Positions 22,323 through 32,313 of a stretch of 64,000 nt of DNA are shown piece after piece. The notes beneath the pieces were generated by a model that searched no databases, had not been told where the DNA came from, and was given only the letters and a program-made list of their open reading frames with translations. Each line of letters opens with the position of its first letter. Position 1 is the first letter of the stretch. The stretch comes from Lumbricus rubellus (lineage: Eukaryota > Annelida > Clitellata > Crassiclitellata > Lumbricidae): NCBI GenBank assembly GCA_945859605.1, contig OX243818.1, forward strand, positions 33,462,507-33,526,506, in the 5' to 3' direction. Both the position numbers and the translations under genes were made by a program.

Positions 22323-22399
22323 TATATATATATATATTTAAGCAATTGAAACAATTCACAAGAATAGCCTACAAATCACAATATGTTAACTACTAACAG

Positions 22400-22560
22400 A
22401 ACAAACGGCCTGCACAAGAATGGAGCTATATAATAGCAGCCTGCAAAGCACGTCTATCCAATCATGATCGAGGGCTTCGTGAATCGAACTCGAGTCTGCT
22501 GATCTCCATGCCAGTGTGCTATCCAACTTATCAAACTCACCGTTTCCCCACCAGTGAGGA
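22400..22560 (-). repeat. tRNA-derived SINE
   Basis: On the minus strand GATAAGTTGGATAGCACACTGG (A-box region, 22533-22512) and CTCGAGTTCGATTC (B box, ~22490-22480). The downstream body AAAGCACGTC, GCAGGC matches the copy at 35350-35490. Confidence 0.65.
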
Positions 22561-22919
22561 GGGTGTTCGTGGCTGGAACAGTATGCGTATGCATTCTGGC
22601 AGGCTTCCACTCTCATCTCCGCAATAGGACTAGGTACGTTGATCGGGCTGAGGACTGGATGTTACACGGACAAAACGATGCAAAGCTAGTTTTCAAGGGC
22701 TTTTCATTCTCAGCGGATACAACAAGTCTAATCTGTTACAGTTTCAGATTAGCTGCATATTCTGGGCAATTATTATATTTCACCCATGGGCCGACTGTTA
22801 GCAGTGGCCTCGCTTCAACTAGACTAAGTATTATAGCGTCTGGTCTTCGTAGCTTAATTATGATTGTAATTAACCTATTTATAATTCCTGTTAGGTTTAA
22901 AGTCGCCGTGTCTGTCTAG

Positions 22920-25470
22920 CAGATTGTTTTGCAGATTGTTTTGCATCGGATGAACAACATCGGGTCTGTCGTCCGAAAATAATTATCTAAACGGTATAAG
23001 CTTAGGCCTACACCACGAGTCAATAAAGACGGGGCTATAAGGCAACTTGCCTACAGCTGCTCATCCTTTATTCATTCATTATTCGCGTAGCCGATGAAAC
23101 GTGTTTCAACCTGCATAGCGGATGATAGGCTACGGTGAATTTGCAACGTGCAAAAACTCGTGCTCATAATAATTACTATAGACCTATATAGTCTATAGTC
23201 TTATATATACATATGTATATATATATGCATATATATATATACAGAAGCAAATGGCTTAATTGAATGCTTCGAAACAAGAGTGACATAGTCTTTATAAATC
23301 AGAACTTCAGAAGCATTCTCTGCTTGACGATCGAAGTGCGTCGCAGGAAGTAGAAAACAATGACGACTTTCTTTGATTGTAAGCTATACGCTATACGGTA
23401 TACACTCGTGATCAACTTAAAACAGGGCCTGACTGCAGGCTAACACATACAGGTCTACAGATTACCGAGTAGGCTACAACAGGCCTGTGGTCTAATCATA
23501 ATAATACATACATAAATATGCATAATTATAATATTATATTATAATGTTATATTAACTAGTAATTTCTGCCATAAACCATAGAACGTTTGATAGTAGCTTC
23601 GAATGTTTTGACTGCAGCCAATCACATCACTCCTCGATCCTCCTCCTCCCTCATCCACTTTATCCAGCTTAATGTAAAAAAGACTGACATGATGACATCA
23701 GCTGAAGACGATTAATTAATTGTGTCGCAGTTCATAGAAGTGTCTACTCCAACTTTCTTAGCACAGCATAAAAATCGACCAGGTCTAGATCTATTATCAC
23801 CCCCTTAATTCAAACATCTATAATTGGATATCTAATAATAGGCTACTGCTCTTCTAACCGGACTACGACCTCCTTAATTTGTACTAATCTTCTAAACAAA
23901 CCTTTCTGACTCAAAGCAGCGCTCGTTAAAAAGTTGGTGCCCTGCGCTTGGGTTCTATATAGAGTGACACTCTCTAGAGTTCTAGCAGGTAGGATCGAGT
24001 TCATGAGATTGCGATAGTTAGGCCTATAGTAGGCCTAATACAAAGTAGTGTGCACCTTTATTTGATCATGGTTGCACCTGAATTAGATCGTATTAGGCTA
24101 TTCGCAACTGAATTAGATCATAGTTCCTATTAGCGCCCGAGTACCGTATTATTTACGTGTAATTTCTGCAGAAGCCACTCTAGGTTGAGCGAGATTGCAC
24201 TAGACACAGTCGAATATTAAGCAGATCGAGTCCTCATACCCCCCGTCCTACGTGGAATTAAAAGTATTATAGCCTAATTATGACAACTATAGCCTATGCA
24301 ACGATATTATCGCTGCATAATATGGACCTAGGCTACCATGCAAGCGTCGAGATTTCCGAGAAGTTCGTTCTTTCACCAGATTCCCCTATAATTACAGTAT
24401 AAAAAAAGACTTAGGCCTATTAAACGTGCAATTGAAGCATAGCCTATGCAGTCGATCTCTCCAAGTCCACCGTAATTTCATCTCGCATTGGCTCGCGCGG
24501 AGGCCAGGCTTCATGAAGCGTCCATACCAGCTGCTTATATGCTATTCAGGTAATTAGGGCCTAGCTACAGTGCCGCCTACTATAATTATATTCTCAATAA
24601 ACAGACTATCTAGGTCTATGGCGGGCATTCCCAGCAAAACAGAAACTCGAATCTTCAAGTGCACGGCTTCGAAACTAGGTAGCCTACTCTTTTTCCAACC
24701 ACATTTCCCCACAGTGGTAGACACATTTGCACCATTAGGCCCATAGGCCTATATCCAGGCCACAGCTTTGACGGCGGGTGCGGCAGCCGAGATTGCTACG
24801 GAAAGAAAAAACACTAAATAGGCCTACGTCTCTATCTCTTGTAAACACTCACTTTTTCGTTCCATTAACCTTTGAGACTTTAGGTCCCAGTATTGGCCTC
24901 GACTTTTTTAAAATCTGATTTAGCCTCATTTAGGCCGTATCCTAACTTTGTCTACCGGTGATATGAGAAATTAAAGACCTGTTTTTTGCTGCAACGCCTC
25001 TCTATCCAGCGCTTCAACTCGGTGGCCTTAATTTCGAGGAGATCAAATAATGGCACTTTCATCATCATGAAGATTAATTAGATTAATTAATTATCAAATA
25101 ATTACCACCAATTAATTAGATTAATTATAATTAGAGCGTTGCATGGGCCTTGAACTTTGTTTCATATCAGGCCTATATTTTCAATAAAATTAATTATAGG
25201 CCTATGTAGCAGCTGTTTACTTGTGAACTCCATTTCATTCTCAGCCACAGATGTCGCCACACATAAAATTTCGTTTCTAATGCTAAAAATTATATTTCAA
25301 CTCTCAAAGGGCATTTTTAAAATTTTGCATATATAATTATTCGTCAATCTGGCTTCATATAATAGATGTAATGTAATGTAAATTGAATGCTTTGATTTTG
25401 TAAACAAGATGTTATAATAAATTTTCTGGAACTCCGATTATCGTCCAATTTATTAAAATATTTATGCGAT
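22920..25470. other. gene-free stretch rich in TAGGCCTA
   Basis: No supported gene on either strand. Contains AT-rich microsatellite-like runs (23200-23240; 25060-25130) and many TAGGCCTA/AGGCCTAT motifs, which almost vanish to the right of ~25.2 kb. Confidence 0.5.
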
Positions 25471-25475
25471 GCGGT

Positions 25476-25791
25476 CAGAGATGCCATAGCTTTTCCCACC
25501 TAAATCTAGGTGTTTTCAGTCTTGTTTAGGTTTCTAGGTTTTTCTGTCAGGATATCTAGCCTTTTTTCATGACGGGTTTTACACATAAAAATAGACATTT
25601 TAAGATAAAATTGCACAAAAGACGTGAAAAAGCGAAAATTTTGTGAATCTGGACCAAAAATTGTAAATTTTGGAGCGAAAAAGGAAAAAATCCATGCATT
25701 TTTGAGAAAAATTGTCAATCTAGCGTCTAGCCTTTTCTAGCCTTTCTGCGACCGTATTTGACCTTTTTCAAAATTCAGAGTGGCATCCCTG
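25476..25791. mobile_element. possible hAT-type MITE
   Basis: Inverted ends CAGAGATGCCATAG at 25476 and (inverse) CAGGGATGCCACTC ending 25791. Flanks ATGCGGT occur on both sides (25468-25475; ~25796-25802) but not at the exact expected spacing, so the target duplication is imperfect. The interior repeats TCTAGCC. Confidence 0.5.
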
Positions 25792-26194
25792 GATCATGCG
25801 GTTAAAGAAGGAAAAACCGGTCCTGTTTAGAGAGTCCTTGTATTATTTTGTAGTATCACTTTCGAATTTAAAACTGAAAGAATTTAAAAGCATGTGAAAA
25901 GTGTTGATTTTGTTGAGAAAATATAAGGCTCAATTTATTTAATTTAAATTCTGTCACACGTTTAGAAATCGCAGAAACGCTTTTACTGATGCAAACCACA
26001 GTTATCTCGACGAGAAATCTGTCGAGGATAATTTTCAACAGCTCATCTGTGTGTGTGCCATCCAATCTATCAATCTTATTCTGGTACAATCTTGTCTAAT
26101 GACTTTTCGTGCTCCTTTACTGATGCACTAATCGTCAACTGCTGGTATAAAGGCATTGATATGCTGTCGCAAGTGTAAGATTACGTGCATATTT

Positions 26195-26225
26195 ATATAG
26201 CGCCTTTTCAAGAAATTCAGGTCCA
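26195..26225 (-). repeat. solo LINE/SINE 3' tail
   Basis: ATTTATATAGCGCCTTTTCAAG is the inverse of the tail (CTTGAAGGGGCGCTATATAAAT) of the LINE at 63.4 kb. It lies ~400 bases upstream of the NT5C-like gene. Confidence 0.6.
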
Positions 26226-26613
26226 CGAAAACTTACTAATCTTTGCCATGATTGAATAAAATTGTCTTCAGCTACTCTTGGAACTGGCAGGGAGTAATGT
26301 GCGGATTTTATGCAGATGATAACATGTTGACTTTGATAAATTGCTAATGCTTTAATATCGTGTGCTCTGGCACTGTTTTTAAGTCAACACTACGGTCCAA
26401 TGGTGATTTTGAATCATTGTACTAATAATAATGATGGCAATAAGTTACAGCAATGCTTATTTGACAGAATAAATGTTCCAAGATGTGCTGAAGAATCAAG
26501 TCAATGGTAGTTTTCCATTCCATTTGGATTTCAGCCTTTGAGTACAATAAAATTTAATTGACCGATAATTAATGTCTTTCTTTCCGATTAGAAGACGATC
26601 AAAAGCCTCAGGA

Positions 26614-29082
26614 ATGGCGAATCAAGAGAAGCATAGGCGAAAGCTGCGAGTTCTACTTGACATGGATGACGTTCTCTGCAACTTTGAAAGCCATATGCTG
26701 AGGCTGTTTAGAGAGAAGTTTCCAGAAGAACCGTTTGTTGAACAAGATAAACGCAACATCATCTTCATGCACGAACAGTTTGAAAAGCTAAAGCCAGGAC
26801 TTGGGGTTGGTTTTTGATTATGGTGTTGCTATGGTACTAATTACAATTGATTTTGACTAATACTAATTTTACTTTTATTGCTTGCAACTCATTATTTTCT
26901 TCATTTAGCCGTAGAAATCTTAAGTTGCATCAACAGCACTTGTCTATAATTCATTACTGATTTAGGATGGAATCTAACATAAATTTATGGAAATGCAAGC
27001 AAAGCTTACCATCTCTGTCAATGCCCCGCACTTGTACTTAACGTTTGTACAGCATTGCTGATTGCACCACCTTCTCCATCAGAGGTAACATCATTAGTAA
27101 TAAAAATTGAATATCCAGTCTATTTTGTTTATTAACAGAAGAAGATAAAGGACATTATGCATGAACGTGAATTCTTCCTGACGATGCCAGAGATCCCAGG
27201 AGCCGTAGCTGCAGTCAAAGAAATGTCCAAACTACCAGGGTTAGTCCTAATCATAACAAGAAAATGTCCACACTACCAGGGTTAGTCCTAATCATAATTA
27301 GGAAATGTCCACACTACCAGGGTTAGTCTAATCATAATTAGGAAATGTCCAAACTACAAGGATTAGTCCTAATCATAATTAGGAAATGTCCAAACTACAA
27401 GGATTAGTCCTAATCATAATTAGGAAATGCCACTTCTACTTATTAAGTTATTATGCTTTTAGTCAGCTCTTTGTTAGTCAACAAGTAGATTTAAAACAAA
27501 ATGAATAATTATTGTTGGGTGCATGGTATTAAGCAATTTTCTCACATTAATAGCATGTATACCTCACATATTTTTTCAAATGTTTCATATTTTTACAAAT
27601 AATTATCTCATATTTGTTAGGGTTATCACAACCATGCCACCAACAATATTTTCAAATACAAGTGAAATGGTTTTTAAAAATTGCACTATTTAATTAAATA
27701 AAATCTGAAAACTTAGAGAAATCCTGCTTTTGTGACTTTTGTCACATGCATTGACATTTTGCAACTTGATTTCTTTTAGATATATTTTATTAATTGTTAT
27801 TCCTTTCGTTTCATTGCAGTGTGGACGTGTTTATCTGTACTTCACCAATTTCTGAACCTCGATACTGTGCTCCAGAAAAGGTAATTTACTTTGGAATTAA
27901 ATTTCTGTATTCAAGAAGCACAGATAATTATTTCATCTATTTTTGATTACTATAGGTTATTAATTATTTAGTTATCATAACTTCTTTATTAGTGTATCTA
28001 ATTATGTTTTTATTATCTATTTAATGTAATTATTATTTATGTGGTTTATCTTATTATTTTATTAGTGTGGGATTTTATTATTTATTTCGTGTGTTTTGTT
28101 ATTCATTTACTGTTACATATTATATGGATATTTCAAAGAAACTATCAAAGATGCTCCTAAACAACATAGTGTCTTCATTAAGATGCAAGCTGCGTATTTT
28201 GGTTTGCATCTATGCATTTATATAGCACAGGTTTTCTTCTTTTTCTGCGCAGTACAAGTGGATCCAGAAGCATATTGGTGACAGTTGGGTTCACCGAACA
28301 ATTCTAACGAGCGATAAGACGCTCATTAACGGAGACCTTCTGATTGACGACCGACATTTCGTGACTGGTAAGAAGTATTTCTTTCTGCTGGTAACATTAC
28401 TGGATTTTTAAAAATTTATTCGTCTTTAATGTTTTCCCCAGATATAATCAGAGTATAATTAAGTCAGAATTTTAAAACTTTATTTTATTTAGGTTGTTTC
28501 ATATTTACTTGGCATATTTGAATAATTTGATTTATGTTAGATATTTTATTCATTGAAGCTAAATATTGTTTTGTGTATTTTCGATTGTTTAGTTATGCGT
28601 AGTTGCTTTATTGATATTTTGTGGCATATCTCATCGTAACTGTCGCCAGAGCTCCAAGAGCTGACGGCACCAGGTGAGGTGTGGAATATTGGAATATCAT
28701 TGTTTATTTATTTATATATTTGGCATATTTATTTAAATCTATTTAGCAAACTGTATGTAGCACCTGATCACATTAGAAACTAGAGAAACTGCTTACTCAT
28801 TTACTTCTAACTTACACGCATACATACATTTTTCTGTTGAAGTAGCTCTATATAAATTTCTCATTACAAGAGTTACAATTACATGACTAATGTGCGCTGT
28901 GTTCTGCAGGTGTGGTAAGTCCAACGTCATGGGATCACATCCTTTTCTCGCAGTGTCATAACAAACATCTGGACGATGATTTTTTCCGTAAACATAAGGT
29001 GGCTCGACGTTTGGAGAACTGGACGGATGGAACATGGCGCGCCCTCATCGAAGAGTACCGAAGCAAGCTGGGTGCTGCTTAG
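26614..29082 (+). CDS. NT5C: 5'(3')-deoxyribonucleotidase (NT5C/NT5M type), 5 exons, 213 aa
   Basis: Exons: 26614-26805, 27139-27239, 27820-27880, 28253-28367, 28910-29082; joined length 642 bases, phases consistent, stop TAG. The HAD-family nucleophile motif is LLDMDDVLCNF (the Asp pair of DxDxV), the second motif is FICTSP, and the acidic motif IV is GDLLIDDR. PGAVAAVKEMSKLPG and SWDHILFSQCHNKHL also match the NT5C family. The enzyme removes phosphate from dUMP/dTMP and so limits the nucleotide pools. The length fits cytosolic NT5C (~200 aa). An upstream in-frame ATG at 26572 would add 14 basic residues (MSFFPIRRRSK...), which could be a weak mitochondrial presequence as in NT5M. I prefer 26614 because TTTCCGATTAG just before it may be a splice acceptor. 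Transcribed toward EIF2B5. Confidence 0.9.
27221..27430 (+). repeat. tandem copies of the exon 2 end and its splice donor
   Basis: AAATGTCCAAACTACCAGGG with TTAGTCCTAATCATAA is repeated about five times at ~45-bp steps (near 27222, 27262, 27302, 27342, 27382). The first copy contains the real exon 2 end and donor (CCAGG|GTTAGT); copies 2-3 keep CCAGG|GTTAGT, copies 4-5 read CAAGG|ATTAGT and have lost the GT. Confidence 0.85.
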
Positions 29083-29306
29083 AGTCAACCCCAGTTTGTA
29101 GATTACTACGTAGATCCGGTGAAATTTGACGGAAAGAAGACAGTCACTTCTTCTCATTTCTATAGCGGCTTTATCATAAGCGGCATCAATTATTCAAGCG
29201 ATGTTAATCAAATATCTTGACCTGTGAAAATCAGACACAGTGCAGTTCAGCAATAAGGGTAAATTAAATTAATCACATGATTGGAAGTCCAAGGGTTGCG
29301 TTTAAG

Positions 29307-30219
29307 CAGGGCTTAAAGTGTGCCAGGACGGTCATGGACGGCGTCCAGGCACTTATTTTCGAGGCTGGACGCCGTCCTGCCACTTATTTGGCCAGCACTG
29401 CCTGGACGGTCGTCCATGACTGCATGGACGGCGTCCATGCAGTTACGGACGACCGGCCATGACTGCCTAAAAATGGCTCCATTTGAGGTCGACACAGCCA
29501 AAAATGCGCTGGTCGCTGGGGCTCCGCCCCAGACCCCGCTGCGGGAGCTTACGATCAAGACAAAAAACTTTCTATTTTACACTGACATTTTTATTTCTAT
29601 TGTTTCTAATCTCCCCTCCAAATTCAACCTCTTTTCCGCTTGCACTCACCTCTGCTGCTTTCCATTCACGACTGAAACCCGAACTCTTCAAGCTATCCTA
29701 TCCATGCAGATTCCAATCAGTTTTTATCACCCAACTACCACCATCACCGACAACCACCGTAGCACCATGCTGTCTCCTCGGCTTGACCTCCCCGGATTTT
29801 GACCTGGCACCGGACTTGATTTGATATAGCGCCGGTAAATAAGCTGGTCTCCCTGAAGTGGCTTTTGTGGGCGCTGAGAAATTCTCGAAGATTTACATTA
29901 CATTACATTATCCTGGTAGTATAGCTTGCGACACTAAAAAACCACTTATTTTTGAAGTTTTCGCGACTTTATCGTTCACAAATAGCTGGCAAAAACGCCT
30001 AAAAATGGCTCAATTTGAGGTCGACACAGCCAAAAATGCGCTGGTCGCTGGGGCTCCGCCCCAGACCCCGCTGGGGGAGCTTACGACGCTCCCCCACACC
30101 CCCTAGTCTGGACGGGCTTCGTGCCTTCGGCACTCGCAACTTCGCGCATTGGGCGCTGCCACTGACGACCAATTACAATACAGCGTCCTGGCACTAGTTT
30201 TTTTACACTTTAAGCACTG
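29307..30219. mobile_element. hAT non-autonomous element with 8-bp target duplication and nested LINE fragment
   Basis: Ends CAGGGCTTAAAGTG and (inverse) CAGTGCTTAAAGTG; CGTTTAAG flanks it at 29299-29306 and 30220-30227, a perfect 8-bp duplication. Inside, an ~88-bp block with GGGGCTCCGCCCCAGACCCC occurs at 29466-29553 and again at 29998-30085. The first end is rich in GGACGGCGTCCA palindromes. The block between the repeats carries a LINE end (next entry). Confidence 0.85.
29570..29915 (+). mobile_element. LINE 3' end nested in the hAT element
   Basis: Translates to SFHSRLKPELFKLSYP, which is like the C-terminus of L2/CR1-type reverse transcriptases. It is followed by a tail (GATATAGCGCCGG ... 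GTGGGCGCTGAGAAATTC) and (TTACA) repeats at 29895-29911. The tail differs from that of the LINEs at 2.9 and 63.4 kb, so this is another family. Confidence 0.55.
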
Positions 30220-30374
30220 CGTTTAAGTATATTTACACGAGTGAAAATGGGTCAGCACTTGGGGCGACAGAGGAAGGTCTGCATGAAGTTGTAGAGTGAT
30301 GACCGATGAATCTCGTAGTTTAATCAGAGAAAATGTGGATTTTTGAATCGCTATTTGCATCTCCATTAGCATAG

Positions 30375-30660
30375 TCTGGTTTGCAGTAGTCAAGTGGTTA
30401 GCATGCTGGAGAGGTTCTCAATCAAGAGGTTCAAACCCTGGCTACAGCAGCATATTCAGAATTCCTATTCTGCTAGAAAATCTACCTGACCATGGACTTT
30501 GTGTGAAGATTTAATCAGCAATGCAGAGGACTAACCACTTGCCCTCATGAGCCAGAGTAAGAAACGTAAGGTGCTAATGCCTCTTGCACATGGCTGCCTT
30601 TTGGGTTTGACTACGGTACTTAGGAATGATTGATGTTCTTGTGTAATAGGATAACTGGGA
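30375..30660 (+). repeat. tRNA-derived SINE
   Basis: TAGTCAAGTGGTTAGCATGC (A box) and GAGGTTCAAACCCTGG (B box, 30428-30437), then a ~220-bp body ending in AATAGGATAACTGGGAC. The head looks tRNA-like, but the stems do not pair fully. It lies between the converging NT5C-like and EIF2B5 genes. Confidence 0.6.
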
Positions 30661-31389
30661 CTTTTACAAGTTTATGTTCTGCTGCAAGTTGGGTTTACAT
30701 TACATGTTGTGTAATGTGCTGAAGTATGTAATGAATGGAATGAATTTATCACATGGGAAGATTCAATGGCTGCCATAAGTAGGATAATCATTCTTCTATA
30801 ACATTCTGCATTTTAGATGAATTGTTGTTTTTGTGCATCTTGACATCAACATTCCATGACCACGCTATCTGTGTCTGTGGTGCAGAATTCAATTGTTGCT
30901 TTACATAAATTTAGTATAATTAATATATATTTTTATTCAAGCATGGCAGATTTGTTTTGTTATTAAATTCATTTTCAAAATTATATTTTTAAAACATTGT
31001 TTAGAAGCAATTATAGATGATAATCTCTTATGTGCTCTTCCCTTCAATCTACATGTACATACTGTTTCAATTGATTCAGCTCGACAAAACATTATCTGGA
31101 TACCCGAAGAAGTTTAGTTCCGCTACAGTCCAATCCAAGAAATTATACATTGGTGTAAGCCGGGTGCGCCTGTTCCTCTGGGTCCTCTGCAGAACAATGA
31201 TCTGCCATCGAATGTACAATATCACTAGCATCTTAAACAGTTCAGAAGATGCTTTCTGCTTGACTTCAGGCACATATATTATGAGATTGCTATGAGGCTG
31301 TGCTGGAGTGCCCTCACGAGTCATCTAAGGGGGCTATGCATACATGTCATACACTCTCACACACGCACACATGAACTGTACCGTACATA
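30661..31389. other. AT-rich intergenic stretch
   Basis: Between SINE and LINE remnant; no gene, RNA gene or clear repeat is supported. Confidence 0.4.
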
Positions 31390-31555
31390 CAACCCATATA
31401 TAATAGGGCTTTCTCGATCATGGGGACTCTCTGTTTGGAATAGTCTCCCCTTTGGCTTGCGTTCCCTTCTGCGGGAACTGACTTCTTTAGCTGTGCATGG
31501 GCCGGGAGTGCCTCTGAATATTTGGCTTGAAGGGACGCTATACTTTTAGCTATCA
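31390..31555 (+). pseudogene. CR1-like LINE 3' end remnant
   Basis: Frame reads LSRSWGLSVWNSLPFGLRS, comparable with SIVGPTVWNDLPVTLRS of the element at 61-63.4 kb, and is followed by the shared tail CCGGGAGTGCCTCTGA...CTTGAAGGGACGCTATA (31502-31545). Confidence 0.7.
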
Positions 31556-32313
31556 GAGACATAAATTACGCCATTTTGTTGTTAAAATGGGCTAACAACA
31601 GTTTCATTTCACATATGTTGCTCATTCCAGCTCAAATATTTGTCATGTTTTGTTTTATTAGTGCATTTTTAAAAAGTATTGTATTTTATTACTTATTCAG
31701 TGTATTTTAGTCTTTATTTGGTGTATTTTTTATATTTATTTAGTGTCTTTTTAAAATTTATTAAGCGTATTTTATTATTCATTTACTGTTGTGTATGTAG
31801 ATATTTTAAGAAAACTCTTGAAGATGCTCCTGAACAACATAGCAGTTCATTATGAATGAAACGTTTTCTTCTTTTCTCTTCCTCCAGAAAGTTGTCCAGT
31901 TCTATTCATTGCAACCTAATTTTAGGCATTCTTACAAGTTGGCAATTTCAAATTCTGAAAACAATATTCAAAGGTAATTCATTCTTTTTAATCACACTTG
32001 TTTTCCATCGGTCATGAAAGGTTTCATGCAAAATATCAATCACAAATTAGAATCAGTCAACTCCTCTGTATCAGTAAATTCTAACCAAAAGTTTAAAATC
32101 ATCGCATGTAGCTTTTGAAAGGTCTCGATAGAACTGAGAACCATGCTTATCGAGCTTAATGCCGAGTCAATTGTAAATCATCTTTACCTGCCAATCAGGA
32201 TAACTACGCCAAGTTAACCTAAAAGTTTCCGACCACATTCCAACTAACCACGCCCACAACAAAATTCCACAGCAAATCATGACACAGCTCTGTCTGTAAA
32301 CAACACCCTGACT
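31556..32313. other. intergenic stretch 3' of EIF2B5
   Basis: AT-rich (31620-31800 has repeated TTTATTNAGTGTATTTT units). No gene seen; it should contain the EIF2B5 3' UTR. Confidence 0.4.

Noticed and set aside
21723..22396. Gly/Arg/Glu-rich and Pro/Ser-rich ORFs in the purine tract
   Set aside because: Low-complexity DNA lacks stops in most frames; four overlapping frames are open at once.
25506..26089. Minus-strand ORFs of about 70 codons
   Set aside because: AT-rich DNA, partly inside the MITE-like element; no start context or motif.
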